From: Vibrio gazogenes
GTDB lineage: Bacteria > Pseudomonadota > Gammaproteobacteria > Enterobacterales > Vibrionaceae
Length of the DNA stretch: 64,000 nt
Direction: 5' to 3'
NCBI RefSeq assembly: GCF_023920225.1
Contig: NZ_CP092587.1
Coordinates: forward strand, 310,001-374,000
Shown here piece after piece: positions 34,619 to 45,191 of this stretch. Below the pieces are notes generated by a model. It saw only the letters and a list, made by a program, of their open reading frames with translations, did no database searches and had not been told where the DNA came from. Each line of letters begins with the position of its first letter. Position 1 is the stretch's first letter. The position numbers and the translations under genes are program-made.

Positions 34619-35956
34619 ATGGCTAAGAAACCAGGACAAGATTTTCGTAGTGCTCAGAGCGGCTTAAGTGAATTGAAGTCGCGCTTGTTATTCGTATTAG
34701 GTGCGCTTCTCGTATTCCGAGCGGGCTCCTTTGTGCCGATTCCTGGTATTGACGCAGCTGTACTAGCCGATTTGTTCGAACAGCAAAAAGGGACCATCGT
34801 AGAAATGTTTAACATGTTCTCCGGTGGTGCTCTTTCGCGTGCATCTATATTAGCGCTGGGAATCATGCCATATATTTCGGCATCGATTGTTGTCCAGTTG
34901 CTAACTGTAGTTCATCCCGCGTTAGCTGAACTCAAGAAAGAGGGTGAAGCAGGGCGTCGTAAGATTAGCCAATATACGCGTTACGGCACGCTTGTACTTG
35001 CAACATTCCAAGCTCTTGGGATTGCGACAGGACTACCAAACATGGTCTCTAATCTGGTCGTTATCGATCAAACCATGTTTACGTTCATCGCAACAGTGAG
35101 TCTAGTAACCGGTACCATGTTCTTAATGTGGTTAGGTGAACAGATTACTGAGCGGGGTATTGGTAATGGTATTTCATTACTGATATTTGCAGGTATTGTT
35201 GCTGGTCTGCCAAAGGCAATCGGACAAACGATTGAGCAAGCGCGTCAAGGTGAATTGCATGTGCTTCTTCTCCTGTTGATTGCGGTAATCTCTTTTGCTG
35301 TGATTTATTTTGTTGTCTTTATGGAGCGTGGTCAGCGTCGTATCGTTGTTAACTACGCAAAACGCCAACAAGGTCGCAAAGTCTTCGCAGCACAGAGCAC
35401 CCATTTGCCATTGAAAATTAATATGGCAGGGGTAATTCCAGCAATCTTTGCATCAAGTATTATTTTGTTCCCAGGAACGTTAGCACAATGGTTTGGTAAT
35501 AGTGGTGGTGAAGGCTCAGCGTTTAGCTGGCTGACAAAAGTGTCTTTGGCACTGAGCCCCGGTCAACCTTTGTATGTAATACTTTATGCAGTTGCAATTA
35601 TCTTTTTCTGTTTCTTTTATACTGCGTTGGTATTCAACCCACGTGAAACAGCAGATAATTTGAAGAAGTCTGGTGCGTTCGTACCCGGTATCCGCCCAGG
35701 TGAGCAGACTGCCAGATATATTGATAAAGTAATGACGCGTCTAACCTTAGCTGGTGCGTTATATATTACCTTTATCTGTCTGATCCCTCAGTTCATGATG
35801 GTCGCTTGGAATGTACGTTTCTATTTTGGCGGCACCTCACTACTGATTGTAGTTGTGGTTATTATGGACTTTATGGCACAGGTACAGACTCATATGATGT
35901 CAAGTCAATATGATTCTGTGTTGAAAAAAGCAAATCTGAAAGGCTATGGCCGTTAA
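34619..35956 (+). CDS. secY: Protein translocase subunit SecY
   Basis: A 445-residue inner-membrane channel with ten hydrophobic segments. It forms the SecYEG pore for export and membrane insertion. [15 protein letters not shown] near the first periplasmic plug, [17 protein letters not shown], and the cytoplasmic loops [19 protein letters not shown] (C4) and [15 protein letters not shown] (C5), where ribosome and SecA dock, are all present. The C-terminus has [11 protein letters not shown]. It follows rplO by 18 bp in the spc operon. Confidence 0.98.
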   Translation: MAKKPGQDFRSAQSGLSELKSRLLFVLGALLVFRAGSFVPIPGIDAAVLADLFEQQKGTIVEMFNMFSGGALSRASILALGIMPYISASIVVQLLTVVHPALAELKKEGEAGRRKISQYTRYGTLVLATFQALGIATGLPNMVSNLVVIDQTMFTFIATVSLVTGTMFLMWLGEQITERGIGNGISLLIFAGIVAGLPKAIGQTIEQARQGELHVLLLLLIAVISFAVIYFVVFMERGQRRIVVNYAKRQQGRKVFAAQSTHLPLKINMAGVIPAIFASSIILFPGTLAQWFGNSGGEGSAFSWLTKVSLALSPGQPLYVILYAVAIIFFCFFYTALVFNPRETADNLKKSGAFVPGIRPGEQTARYIDKVMTRLTLAGALYITFICLIPQFMMVAWNVRFYFGGTSLLIVVVVIMDFMAQVQTHMMSSQYDSVLKKANLKGYGR

Positions 35957-35983
35957 TTCAGATTTCTCTCACGGAGTTTAGCA

Positions 35984-36097
35984 ATGAAAGTTCGTGCTTC
36001 CGTTAAAAAAATCTGCCGGAACTGCAAAATTATCAAGCGTAACGGTGTCGTTCGCGTGATTTGTAGTGAGCCAAAGCATAAGCAACGCCAAGGCTAA
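35984..36097 (+). CDS. rpmJ: 50S ribosomal protein L36 (zinc-binding form)
   Basis: A 37-residue protein read directly from the sequence: [20 protein letters not shown] to the end KHKQRQG. Cys11, Cys14, Cys27 and His32 form a zinc site, so this is the C-plus form that zinc-starved cells may replace with a zinc-free paralogue encoded elsewhere. RBS CGGAG. Last gene of the spc operon. Confidence 0.97.
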   Translation: MKVRASVKKICRNCKIIKRNGVVRVICSEPKHKQRQG

Positions 36098-36124
36098 TTA
36101 GCAGAATTTTTTACTTGAAAAAAC

Positions 36125-36159
36125 AAGGTTGGTCGAGTATATTCCTCGGCCTACCTTTT
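36125..36159 (+). terminator. Possible terminator between spc and alpha operons
   Basis: AAGGTTGGTCGAG (36125-36137) pairs, with one mismatch and one G-U pair, with CTCGGCCTACCTT (36145-36157), and a short T-run (TTTT) follows. It is weaker than the other terminators, so read-through to rpsM is likely. Confidence 0.6.
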
Positions 36160-36164
36160 GTGTG

Positions 36165-36270
36165 CAAAAGAAGTAGTATCCCGCAACGTATCCTCTACGG
36201 GCTTTGTTGCGGATAATTCTTTGATGAAAGTACTAGGAGTGAATAGTGGCCCGTATAGCAGGCATTAACA
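36165..36270 (+). promoter_or_regulatory. Alpha operon ribosome-binding site pseudoknot (S4 target)
   Basis: The sequence before and across the rpsM start matches the E. coli alpha-operon leader at its key points: ATCC(N)4CGGGCTTT (from about 36189), the spaced TAGGAGTG before the start, and GTGGCCCGTATAGCAGGC at the start itself. In E. coli this region folds into a nested pseudoknot that S4 binds to hold the ribosome in an inactive complex. The GTG start of rpsM is part of the structure. Confidence 0.85.
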
Positions 36271-36602
36271 TTCCTGATCATAAACATGCTGTAATTGCAT
36301 TAACTGCAATCTACGGCATCGGTAAGACTCGTTCACAAGCTATCTTGGCTGAACTGAGCATTGCTGAAAGTGTTAAGATCAGTGAACTAACTGAAGAGCA
36401 GATCGATCAACTGCGTGATGGTGTAGCTAAGTACACTGTAGAAGGTGATCTACGTCGTGAAGTATCAATGAACATCAAGCGTCTTATGGATCTTGGTTGT
36501 TATCGTGGTCTTCGTCATCGTCGCAGTCTACCTCTACGTGGACAGCGTACTAAAACCAACGCTCGCACCCGTAAGGGTCCGCGTAAGCCGATCAAGAAAT
36601 AA
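36246..36602 (+). CDS. rpsM: 30S ribosomal protein S13
   Basis: 118 residues from the conserved GTG start: (M)[19 protein letters not shown]13 forms head bridges to L5 and touches P-site tRNA through its basic tail [13 protein letters not shown]. First gene of the alpha operon and the point of S4 feedback. Confidence 0.98.
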   Translation: MARIAGINIPDHKHAVIALTAIYGIGKTRSQAILAELSIAESVKISELTEEQIDQLRDGVAKYTVEGDLRREVSMNIKRLMDLGCYRGLRHRRSLPLRGQRTKTNARTRKGPRKPIKK

Positions 36603-36614
36603 TCGGGAAGGTAG

Positions 36615-37010
<396 letters not shown>

Positions 37011-37037
37011 CGTTTCGAGGAAGATTGGAGAAAGATC

Positions 37038-37658
37038 ATGGCAAGATATTTGGGTCCTAAGCTGAAGCTTAGCCGCCGCGAAGGTACCGACTTATTCCTT
37101 AAGTCAGGCATTCGTGCGATAGATACCAAGTGTAAAATAGATAACGCACCAGGTGTACACGGCGCTCGTCGCGGTCGTCTATCTGATTATGGCGTTCAGC
37201 TTCGTGAGAAGCAAAAAGTCCGTCGTATGTACGGCGTTCTTGAAAAACAATTCCGTAACTACTATAAAGAAGCAGCCCGTTTAAAAGGCAACACTGGTGA
37301 AAACCTACTTCAGCTTCTTGAAGGTCGTTTGGATAATGTTGTTTACCGTATGGGCTTCGGTGCTACTCGTTCAGAAGCACGTCAGCTGGTTAGCCACAAA
37401 GCTATTCTGGTTAACGGTAAAGTAGTAAACATTCCTTCTTTCAATGTTACGGCAAACGACGTTGTTGCAGTGCGTGAGAAAGCTAAAAAGCAATCTCGTA
37501 TCACAGCAGCTCTAGAAGTTGCAGAACAACGCGAAAAACCAACTTGGATTGAAGTGGATGGCAGCAAAATGGAAGGTACGTTCAAGCGTTTGCCAGAACG
37601 TTCAGATCTATCAGCTGACATCAACGAACAATTGATCGTCGAGCTTTACTCTAAGTAA
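37038..37658 (+). CDS. rpsD: 30S ribosomal protein S4
   Basis: 206 residues, [20 protein letters not shown], with the S4 RNA-binding domain [20 protein letters not shown] near residues 95-115. S4 initiates 30S assembly, acts as an antiterminator at rrn operons and represses this operon through the leader at 36165-36270. Confidence 0.98.
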   Translation: MARYLGPKLKLSRREGTDLFLKSGIRAIDTKCKIDNAPGVHGARRGRLSDYGVQLREKQKVRRMYGVLEKQFRNYYKEAARLKGNTGENLLQLLEGRLDNVVYRMGFGATRSEARQLVSHKAILVNGKVVNIPSFNVTANDVVAVREKAKKQSRITAALEVAEQREKPTWIEVDGSKMEGTFKRLPERSDLSADINEQLIVELYSK

Positions 37659-37682
37659 GGTTTAAATTAAAGAGAGGACACA

Positions 37683-38675
37683 ATGCAGGGTTCTGTAACA
37701 GAATTTCTTAAGCCACGTCTTGTTGATATCGAACAAATCAGCACGACACACGCAAAAGTAACTCTTGAGCCGTTAGAGCGTGGTTTCGGCCATACTCTGG
37801 GTAATGCACTTCGCCGAATTCTTCTTTCGTCTATGCCAGGTTGTGCCGTGACTGAAGTTGAAATTGAAGGCGTACTACACGAGTACAGCACCAAAGAAGG
37901 TGTTCAAGAGGATATCCTAGAGATCCTTCTGAACCTGAAGGGTTTAGCTGTTCGCGTTGCCGAAGGCAAAGATGAAGTGTTCATTACACTAAACAAATCA
38001 GGCTCGGGCCCTGTTGTTGCAGGTGACATCACTCATGATGGTGATGTTGAGATCGTAAACCCTGAGCACGTTATTTGTCATCTTAATGATGACAATGCTG
38101 AGGTCGCAATGCGCATCAAGGTTCAACGTGGTCGTGGTTATGTTCCGGCTTCTGCTCGTATTCATACAGATGAAGATGATCGTCCGATTGGTCGACTACT
38201 TGTTGATGCTACTTACAGTCCGGTGGATAAAATCGCCTATACTGTAGAAGCAGCACGTGTAGAACAGCGTACTGATTTAGACAAGCTTGTCATCGATATG
38301 GAAACAAATGGCACAATTGAACCTGAGGAAGCTATCCGTCGTGCAGCAACAATTCTTGCTGAACAACTGGATGCATTCGTAGATCTACGTGATGTACGAG
38401 TTCCTGAGGAGAAAGAAGAGAAGCCTGAATTCGATCCGATCCTATTGCGTCCTGTAGACGATCTTGAACTAACAGTTCGCTCTGCTAACTGTTTGAAAGC
38501 AGAAGCGATTCACTACATCGGTGATCTAGTACAGCGTACTGAGGTAGAATTACTTAAAACACCTAACCTCGGTAAGAAATCTTTAACAGAGATTAAAGAC
38601 GTGCTTGCATCACGTGGTCTTTCTCTGGGTATGCGCCTAGAAAACTGGCCGCCAGCATCTATCGCTGAAGATTAA
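37683..38675 (+). CDS. rpoA: RNA polymerase alpha subunit
   Basis: 330 residues. The N-terminal domain (1-235) dimerises and starts core assembly ([19 protein letters not shown]). The C-terminal domain (about 250-330) binds UP elements and activators through [20 protein letters not shown], which includes the DNA-contacting arginine near 265. It follows rpsD by 24 bp. CRP, encoded in this window, contacts this domain. Confidence 0.98.
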   Translation: MQGSVTEFLKPRLVDIEQISTTHAKVTLEPLERGFGHTLGNALRRILLSSMPGCAVTEVEIEGVLHEYSTKEGVQEDILEILLNLKGLAVRVAEGKDEVFITLNKSGSGPVVAGDITHDGDVEIVNPEHVICHLNDDNAEVAMRIKVQRGRGYVPASARIHTDEDDRPIGRLLVDATYSPVDKIAYTVEAARVEQRTDLDKLVIDMETNGTIEPEEAIRRAATILAEQLDAFVDLRDVRVPEEKEEKPEFDPILLRPVDDLELTVRSANCLKAEAIHYIGDLVQRTEVELLKTPNLGKKSLTEIKDVLASRGLSLGMRLENWPPASIAED

Positions 38676-38689
38676 TCGATACAAGTTAG

Positions 38690-39082
<393 letters not shown>

Positions 39083-39100
39083 TCAGTTCGTCATTTAGGA

Positions 39101-39127
39101 AAGCCGAGCGTATGCTCGGCTTTTTAT
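39101..39127 (+). terminator. Rho-independent terminator after rplQ
   Basis: AGCCGAGC (39102-39109) pairs with GCTCGGCT (39114-39121), loop GTAT, followed by TTTTT. It ends the ribosomal supercluster. Confidence 0.92.
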
Positions 39128-39188
39128 TATCACTTAATTACTGCTTAGACAGTGGTGATTATTTTCCTGATTATGTATATCCCCTGAA

Positions 39189-39683
39189 TTAATGTTGCCA
39201 TAACTGAGTGAGCGAGCTCATTAATCCTTCACTTGCGCCCCGAGTATTGAGATATTTTAAGATAAGAGGGACGAATTTTGACACCATATCCGGACTCAAT
39301 CCCAGCTGTTTGAACGTGCCGATGACCGCATTCATATCATTTATACTTGATAATCCATTCTTTATCCCAGTCTGATTGAGACTTGATAGATTTTCCATTC
39401 CGGGAATAAGTTGATTCAGTTCGGTATTATTCTGATCGGACAATCGATTCTGTGCTAACGACAATAATGCACCAACTCCACCGGTTGCTTGCTGACCGGA
39501 GACAGGAAGCTGCTCTGCGACCTGTGAAATCAGTGTGGAACTGTTTCCTGTGAGTCCCAGCGTTTTGCCGATGGTGCTGTTAAGATCTTCCGTATGATTA
39601 CCGAGTTTGAAAAAAGCGTAGCTTGGGGATGTCAGTGTGGTACTTAACATCAGCGTCCATATCAGAGTGCGTGTCGTTGTCAT
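39189..39683 (-). CDS. Secreted DUF2780 (VcgC/VcgE-like) protein
   Basis: A 164-residue protein from the ATG at 39683 (GGGA nine bases upstream; 39698 is an alternative start without RBS). Residues 1-23 are a signal peptide ending near PSYA, so it is probably periplasmic. The mature part is helical and rich in Asn, Ser, Leu and Gln, with TGGVGALLSLAQNRLS and the C-terminal FKQLGLSPDMVSKFVPLILKY, the pattern of DUF2780. The family's function is not known to me. It is downstream of the FKBP gene on the same strand but separated by a terminator. Confidence 0.75.
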   Translation of the reverse strand: MTTTRTLIWTLMLSTTLTSPSYAFFKLGNHTEDLNSTIGKTLGLTGNSSTLISQVAEQLPVSGQQATGGVGALLSLAQNRLSDQNNTELNQLIPGMENLSSLNQTGIKNGLSSINDMNAVIGTFKQLGLSPDMVSKFVPLILKYLNTRGASEGLMSSLTQLWQH

Positions 39684-39725
39684 AAATGGTATTCCCATTA
39701 TTGTGAGCTGATGTTTAAGTTTAAA

Positions 39726-39753
39726 TAAAAAAAAGCGGTGCTGAGCACCGCTT
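39726..39753 (-). terminator. Rho-independent terminator after fklB
   Basis: On the minus strand AAGCGGTGC and GCACCGCTT (39733-39741/39745-39753) form a 9-bp stem with a three-base loop, followed by a run of eight T's. Confidence 0.9.
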
Positions 39754-39792
39754 GATGTTAATTCTTTGCTAATTTATGGATAGCAGATTCGT

Positions 39793-40413
39793 TTACAGAA
39801 TGTCGAGTAACTCGACTTCAAAGACCAACGCTGCGTATGGTGGAATTGCAGCACCAGCGCCGCGCTCGCCATAAGCAAGATCTTGAGGAATATAAAGTTT
39901 CCACTTTGATCCGACAGGCATAATTTGTAGTGCTTCTACCCAGCCTTTAATCACACCCGTTACAGGGAATTCGACTGGCTGACCACGAGTTACAGAGCTA
40001 TCGAATACTGTGCCATCGGTTAGTTGACCATGGTAATGAACACGAACAGTCTTATCAGAAGTTGGGACTTCACCTGTACCTTCTGTTACGACTTCATACT
40101 GAAGGCCTGATTCTAAAACGGTCACTTCAGGACGGAGTGCGTTATCTTTCAGGAACGCTTCGCCATCAGCGGCAGCGACTTTCGCAGCTGATTCACGCAC
40201 TTCTTGAGCTTTTGCATGAACGGCTTGCAATGCCTGATTAATGTCGTCGATTTCAATTGCTGGCATGTCACCAGTTAATGCTGTCGCGATACCAGCAGCG
40301 ATCGCATCAACACTGAGTCCTTCTAAACCGCTACCAGCAAGCTGTTGGCCCATTTGCAAACCAATACCGTAGCTTGCCTTCTGTTCGTTTGTTTCAAGTT
40401 GTACGTCAGACAT
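39793..40413 (-). CDS. fklB: FKBP-type peptidyl-prolyl isomerase FklB (FKBP22)
   Basis: A 206-residue isomerase. The N-terminal helical dimerisation domain (1-90; KASYGIGLQMGQQLAGSGLE) precedes the FKBP domain (about 95-206) with VRVHYHGQLTDGTVFDSS, PVEFPVTGVIKGWVEALQ and PQDLAYGERGAGAAIPP. No signal peptide is visible, which fits FklB rather than periplasmic FkpA. The ATG at 40413 (MSDVQLETNEQ) gives the E. coli length; a GTG at 40422 is possible. It is divergent from the OapA-like gene. Confidence 0.92.
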   Translation of the reverse strand: MSDVQLETNEQKASYGIGLQMGQQLAGSGLEGLSVDAIAAGIATALTGDMPAIEIDDINQALQAVHAKAQEVRESAAKVAAADGEAFLKDNALRPEVTVLESGLQYEVVTEGTGEVPTSDKTVRVHYHGQLTDGTVFDSSVTRGQPVEFPVTGVIKGWVEALQIMPVGSKWKLYIPQDLAYGERGAGAAIPPYAALVFEVELLDIL

Positions 40414-40641
40414 AACTGTCACTCTTTTGCGTTAAAACGCTAGAGAATAACAGTTATTAATAAATGATGAAATGAAGAACGGGGAGAATATTTCATTGCA
40501 TAGCTTGATGTGACACATCTCCAAACTTAAGTGAAATTTTTTCAAGATTGTGTCAACATTTTAGTTATAGCTGTGATTCCCCTATACTCACTAAGCGCGA
40601 GTTTTTATACTAGCCGGAATAAGCATGGGAGAAGTGAATTC

Positions 40642-41259
40642 GTGAATCGCCGACGGGAAAAAAAGGTGCAAGGTGGCTATCTTGCTGTTGTTCAGGGCAA
40701 ATGGTCAGCTATGAATTTTCAGCAGTCATTTCAGTCCGTTGTCAGACAGTGTCGTGGTCTATGGTGTAAATTACCGAAATTGCATCAACGTTTACTGATG
40801 GTTTTGGTGCCTGTAGTCATACTTCTTGTTCTGCTGCCTTGGCCGAAAGAGGAGCAAGTTGCATCTGAACAGCCGATTGTGGAGCCGTCTGTTGGCGAGC
40901 AGCGTGTTGCGCTGGCGCTTGATCCCGATAGCCTGAAGGAACCCACTGAATCTGTCGCATCCCCGCAAGCGGTAAAATCAGCTTCAGAACCTCGTACCAC
41001 GACATGGGTTAACTATACGGTAAAAAATGGTGACACGCTTTCTAAGGTGTTCCGTACCAACGATTTATCATTGGCTGACTTGAATGCACTTGTTCAGGTC
41101 GAAGGTTCTGATAAGCCACTCAGTAATATCAAGCCGGGACAATTGATTCGTTATAAGCTGACGACGAAAGGTGATCTGGATATTTTGCAAATCGAACAAA
41201 AGGATCAATCGATCATGTTCTTTCGTTTATCCAATGGTGGATTTGGCCGGAGTAAATAA
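40642..41259 (+). CDS. OapA/LysM-like envelope protein
   Basis: About 205 residues if the GTG at 40642 is the start (GGAG 10 bases upstream); a GTG at 40669 and an ATG at 40711 are alternatives, so the start is uncertain. After a basic N-terminus comes LPKLHQRLLMVLVPVVILLV, a charged stretch and one membrane helix typical of the OapA N-terminal domain. A Pro/Ser/Glu-rich linker of about 60 residues follows, then VNYTVKNGDTLSKVFRTNDL, a LysM-like OapA domain. It should be an inner-membrane protein with a periplasmic peptidoglycan-binding end. OapA of Haemophilus affects colony opacity and attachment, and the E. coli relative YtfB acts at the division site. Confidence 0.8.
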   Translation: MNRRREKKVQGGYLAVVQGKWSAMNFQQSFQSVVRQCRGLWCKLPKLHQRLLMVLVPVVILLVLLPWPKEEQVASEQPIVEPSVGEQRVALALDPDSLKEPTESVASPQAVKSASEPRTTTWVNYTVKNGDTLSKVFRTNDLSLADLNALVQVEGSDKPLSNIKPGQLIRYKLTTKGDLDILQIEQKDQSIMFFRLSNGGFGRSK

Positions 41260-41272
41260 CGTCAGCAACATG

Positions 41273-41303
41273 AAGGGGAATCGAGATGGGTTCTGTTCCC
41301 CTT
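41273..41303 (+). terminator. Hairpin after the OapA-like gene, possible terminator
   Basis: AAGGGGAA (41273-41280) pairs with TTCCCCTT (41296-41303) over a 15-base loop. No T-run follows, so its role in termination is uncertain. Confidence 0.4.
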
Positions 41304-41364
41304 ATATATCGTTCACGTTTGGTATCCGTAAAGTGGCCATTGTGTCGATGCTTTGAGAGAGTAT

Positions 41365-41820
41365 CTACGGACACATTCTCTTCATGTCGATATGTGAAAT
41401 ACCATCTTCAAGATAAGGTTCGGATGTCGGAACAAATCCATATTGGCGGTAAAATGTCTCTAATTGCGTCTGTGCGCCAATTTCGATGGATGTCTCCGGC
41501 CACAGATGCTCACATCGCTCAATGGCATGAGTCAGTAGCTGATGTCCAACACCTTCTCCTCGGACACATGCATGGGTTGCTATTCGACCAATACTACTTC
41601 CCGGATAGCTAATACCGGCTGGCATTAACCGGGCACAGGCAACGAGCTTTTCATCTTGATATCCCAGCAGGTGATGGACTCCGGGCATATGATCTTTGTC
41701 GTCTAATTCAGGGTAAGGACAGGTTTGTTCGACAACAAATACATCAATCCGTAGTTTGATTAACTGGTATAGCTGTGTCGTTGTCAGCTCGGGAAAGGAA
41801 AGTAGATGCCAAGTTATCAT
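41365..41820 (-). CDS. elaA: ElaA-like GNAT acetyltransferase
   Basis: A 151-residue protein starting MITWHLLSFPELTTTQLYQL; the ATG at 41820 aligns with the E. coli ElaA start, while the frame is open to 41859. LIKLRIDVFVVEQTCPYPELDD and IGRIATHACVRGEGVGHQLL supply the GNAT acetyl-CoA pyrophosphate loop (the R-x-x-G-x-G-like part). The acceptor substrate is unknown. It stands alone between the OapA-like gene (convergent) and cpdB. Confidence 0.85.
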   Translation of the reverse strand: MITWHLLSFPELTTTQLYQLIKLRIDVFVVEQTCPYPELDDKDHMPGVHHLLGYQDEKLVACARLMPAGISYPGSSIGRIATHACVRGEGVGHQLLTHAIERCEHLWPETSIEIGAQTQLETFYRQYGFVPTSEPYLEDGISHIDMKRMCP

Positions 41821-41950
41821 CGAAGTACCGACTAAGTGAATGAACGTGATGTTCGACAATCTACATCAACATGATGTGATTATCATTAAAAAATATTTCC
41901 CCACGAGTCGTCAAAAAGCACTGTTTTCTCTGTCAGCCTCTCAAAGCATG

Positions 41951-41986
41951 ATCGTACAGCCGCCACTTTTGTTACGGCTGTACGAT
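41951..41986 (-). terminator. Long perfect hairpin downstream of cpdB
   Basis: ATCGTACAGCCG (41951-41962) and CGGCTGTACGAT (41975-41986) form a 12-bp perfect stem 20 bp after the cpdB stop. There is no T-run on either strand, so it may protect the 3' end or act with Rho rather than be an intrinsic terminator. Confidence 0.5.
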
Positions 41987-42005
41987 GATTCAGTCAGGTC
42001 TATTT

Positions 42006-43976
42006 TTATAGCTGAACCTGATAGACGGCGAAGCCGGTTTCATCTGTCATGAGCTGCTTCATCGGGTAACGCCCATATTGCTGAATGAACTGCGAAGCTT
42101 TGTTTCCCGGAGCCGTCTCGAAGCGGATATCAAGATTTTTGGTTGCTTGAATTGGCGCTAAACGCCAGTTGTTATCCGCTTTAGGATGAATTTCACCATG
42201 TTGCTTACTCATCTGAGCAATGTAATTGGCCAGAATTGTCCGGTTTTCATCTGGCGCGTCAAAAGCGACATGTGAGGCCCCGGTGCCGGGAAACTTGTTG
42301 CTATAGGCGCGATAGTTATTGGTGGCAATCAGGAATACTTGCTTATCTGGAATCGCCTTCCCCTGATAAGACAGATTGACAATTCGTCTGCTATCAGGAG
42401 CAACCAATTGACAGTTACCGTCATATCGGGCCGGCTGCGTGACATCAATCTGATATTCGATCCCATCAATGACATCAAAGTTGTAGGTTCTGAACCCATC
42501 CCAGTTGATGAGATATTGAGGGGTAGTTCGAGTCGGATCAATACGATTGAACTGGCCCGCGGAGCATTCCAGCCATTCTTTCAGCTCTCGTCCGGTGACT
42601 TTGAGTGCCACTAATGTGTTTGGATAAAGGTACAGATCAGCGGCGTTGCGGAATGTCAGTTGCCCGGATTCAACTTCGGTATAGTTTGAGGGATCATTTT
42701 TTCGGCCGCCGGCTTTAAATGGTGCAGCAGCAGACAGCACTGGCAATCCATCTAAATCCGGATCGCCCTGAATCATTTTTTCAACGTAGGCTTTCTGTGC
42801 CAGATTGACGATTTGAATGGTCGGATCATCCTGAACGAGCGCCAGATAACTATACATTTTATCACTGGCTCTGCCGATGGGTTGATTGACGAACTGTCGT
42901 GTTGCTTGGTGATCCGATTGAACGGCTTGACGAAGCTGAGCGTCAGCGGATACCAAAGCATGATGTGCGATATTGTCATAAATCGGACGTGCTTCTGATT
43001 GGCTGTCAGTCACTTGCCAGTGGTGATCTTTTTTCTCTACTGTCAGATCAATAATACCGACATGGCTGCCCCAGCGTCCGGGCATCACCGCCGCGACACC
43101 GTGAATTGTCCCTTTTTGGTTATCCACATCTGGCAGATCATTAAAGTCTTTGCCGGGGAAAACCGCATGCGCGTGACCAAAAGCGATAGCATCAATATCG
43201 GGGATTTCTGCGAGATAGTAAACCGAGTTTTCAGCACCGACATGATAAGGCGTGGTGGCAATTCCCGAATGGGGAATGGCAACAATGATATCAGCACCTT
43301 GCTGTTTCATTTGAGGGATCAGGGCCTTCGCTGTTGCTTTGATATCTTTGGTATAAACGTTGCCCGCTAAATTTTTCTTATCCCATACCATAATCTGAGG
43401 CGGAGCGAAGCCAATATAGCCAACCTTTAACTGCTGAGGTTTTCCATCGGTATCGGTCAATGTATATGATTTGATCAGGTAAGGACGGAAATAGTGCTGA
43501 TCCGTTTTGGCGTCAAATATATTGGCATTGATATAAGGAAAATTGGCATCGTTGAGCGTTTCTTTAAGGTATCCGAGTCCGTAATTAAACTCGTGGTTAC
43601 CAATATTTCCGACCTCGTAACCGAGGAGGTTCATTGCTTTATAAACCGGATGAACTTCTCCCGCCTTGATGCCTTTGGCTGCCATGTAGTCACCCATCGG
43701 GCTGCCCTGAATCAGATCACCGTTATCAATCAAAAGTGAATTCGGATTCTCTTCACGTGCTTTTTTGACAAGACTCGCGGCCCGGAGTAAACCAATTTTG
43801 TCTGACGATTTGTCTTTGTAATAGTCATAGTCCATGACATTGGCATGGATATCCGTTGTTTCTATGACTCGAAGATGGATGGTTTCTGCATTGACTGAGA
43901 ATGATAGTGCTGATGAAGCAAGTATCAGCAACTCACTAAGTAATGACAGTGCGAGAATTTTTTTTGGCTGTTTCAT
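42006..43976 (-). CDS. cpdB: Periplasmic 2',3'-cyclic-nucleotide phosphodiesterase / 3'-nucleotidase
   Basis: A 656-residue secreted metallophosphoesterase that salvages 2',3'-cyclic and 3'-nucleotides. A signal peptide ends near SFSVNA. Metal ligands are in [49 protein letters not shown] and [11 protein letters not shown]. The C-terminal nucleotide-specificity domain has [19 protein letters not shown] and [16 protein letters not shown] prefer the ATG at 43976 ([10 protein letters not shown]), as the one at 43991 has no RBS. Length fits CpdB (about 650). Confidence 0.94.
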   Translation of the reverse strand: MKQPKKILALSLLSELLILASSALSFSVNAETIHLRVIETTDIHANVMDYDYYKDKSSDKIGLLRAASLVKKAREENPNSLLIDNGDLIQGSPMGDYMAAKGIKAGEVHPVYKAMNLLGYEVGNIGNHEFNYGLGYLKETLNDANFPYINANIFDAKTDQHYFRPYLIKSYTLTDTDGKPQQLKVGYIGFAPPQIMVWDKKNLAGNVYTKDIKATAKALIPQMKQQGADIIVAIPHSGIATTPYHVGAENSVYYLAEIPDIDAIAFGHAHAVFPGKDFNDLPDVDNQKGTIHGVAAVMPGRWGSHVGIIDLTVEKKDHHWQVTDSQSEARPIYDNIAHHALVSADAQLRQAVQSDHQATRQFVNQPIGRASDKMYSYLALVQDDPTIQIVNLAQKAYVEKMIQGDPDLDGLPVLSAAAPFKAGGRKNDPSNYTEVESGQLTFRNAADLYLYPNTLVALKVTGRELKEWLECSAGQFNRIDPTRTTPQYLINWDGFRTYNFDVIDGIEYQIDVTQPARYDGNCQLVAPDSRRIVNLSYQGKAIPDKQVFLIATNNYRAYSNKFPGTGASHVAFDAPDENRTILANYIAQMSKQHGEIHPKADNNWRLAPIQATKNLDIRFETAPGNKASQFIQQYGRYPMKQLMTDETGFAVYQVQL

Positions 43977-44208
43977 ACCCGTCTGATCCATAACAAATAA
44001 ATAATCTGGCTAATGTAGCAAATATGGATGAAACCTATATTTCAATAAGTTAGAAAATGTGATGCGTATCATCCAATGTATAAACAGGCTTTTTTGTTGA
44101 AAAAAATGTTTCCTTATCAGTTTTTCGAATAAAAAATGAAATTTTAGAATTTCATGTCATATGTAGAGGTCGCCATAATGCACATATTCAATTTAGGTGG
44201 AGTGTGTT

Positions 44209-45096
44209 ATGGCAAAGGATCAGGTTGTGACTCGTTTACCCGTCAAACAAGTGCGTTCGTCTGTGAAGGTCGATGCGTCAGAACAAATCAGCTACCACTT
44301 CACGAAATCTCAGTTGCAGGCCGGAGAAGTCGCATTGGTCGGTGCTGGCCCGGGGGATCCGGAATTACTCACTGTCAAAGCGGTTAGCTTTCTGCAGCAA
44401 GCCGATGTCGTTTTATATGACTATTTGGTCTCAGAGGAGATTATGTCTCTGGTGCCGGACAGTACGATTCTGGTGTGTGTCGGGAAACGAGCCGGCCATC
44501 ATAGTGTGCCGCAGGATAAGACCAATCAGCTGTTGGTTGATTTTGCCAGACAGGGACACCGGGTCGTGCGAATTAAAGGCGGAGACCCGTTTATTTTTGG
44601 ACGAGGCGGTGAAGAACTGGAGCGTTTGTTCGATGCCGGTATTCGCTTTCAAGTCGTTCCCGGTATTACCGCAGCCGCTGGGGCGACCGCCTATGCCGGG
44701 ATTCCTCTGACACACCGGGATTATGCGCAGTCTGCCATTTTCGTTACCGGCCATGTCCGTGCTGAGCAAGATGAAATGGATTGGTCAACCTTGGCTCGGG
44801 GACGGCAGACTCTTGTGATCTATATGGGATTGATGAAATCCGGATATATCAGGGAGCAGTTACTTCAGTATGGCCGGGATGGCAAGACGCCTGTTGCCGT
44901 GATTGAACGAGGAACACAAGCCGCGCAGAAGCTGTTTCGTGGCACATTGAATCATTTGCCACAGTTGGCTGCTCAGGCTGATTCGCCCGCTTTAATTGTA
45001 ATTGGTGAAGTGGTTTCACTGGCCGACAAACTCAATTGGTTCAACAGCACACGGGAAACAACTGCCAGTTCTTTGTATGCAGAAATAAAACAATAG
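44209..45096 (+). CDS. cobA: Uroporphyrinogen-III C-methyltransferase
   Basis: A 295-residue enzyme that adds two methyl groups from SAM to uroporphyrinogen III, giving precorrin-2 for siroheme. VALVGAGPGDPELLTVKA is the SAM-binding loop, and VRIKGGDPFIFGRGGEE and VPGITAAAGATAYAGIPLTH are diagnostic blocks. About 40 poorly conserved residues precede the domain. The ATG at 44209 has AGGTGGAG upstream. It lacks the CysG N-terminal dehydrogenase/chelatase. It leads the cys genes, which fits because sulfite reductase needs siroheme. Confidence 0.94.
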   Translation: MAKDQVVTRLPVKQVRSSVKVDASEQISYHFTKSQLQAGEVALVGAGPGDPELLTVKAVSFLQQADVVLYDYLVSEEIMSLVPDSTILVCVGKRAGHHSVPQDKTNQLLVDFARQGHRVVRIKGGDPFIFGRGGEELERLFDAGIRFQVVPGITAAAGATAYAGIPLTHRDYAQSAIFVTGHVRAEQDEMDWSTLARGRQTLVIYMGLMKSGYIREQLLQYGRDGKTPVAVIERGTQAAQKLFRGTLNHLPQLAAQADSPALIVIGEVVSLADKLNWFNSTRETTASSLYAEIKQ

Positions 45097-45191
45097 GTAT
45101 CCAGTCATTCAGGTTCAGTCATGGATGATTTATTCACTCAGAAACCGAATTGCATAACACACTCATCTTGTGAGTCAAAAGGAAGCAAGAG

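Noticed and set aside
41860..42005. Intrinsic terminator of cpdB
   Set aside because: The 12-bp stem is real but lacks a T-run on either strand, so it is listed only as a hairpin of uncertain role.
44154..44387. 77-codon frame overlapping the cobA start, as a leader peptide
   Set aside because: It runs into cobA in another frame, has no RBS and encodes no run of regulatory codons.
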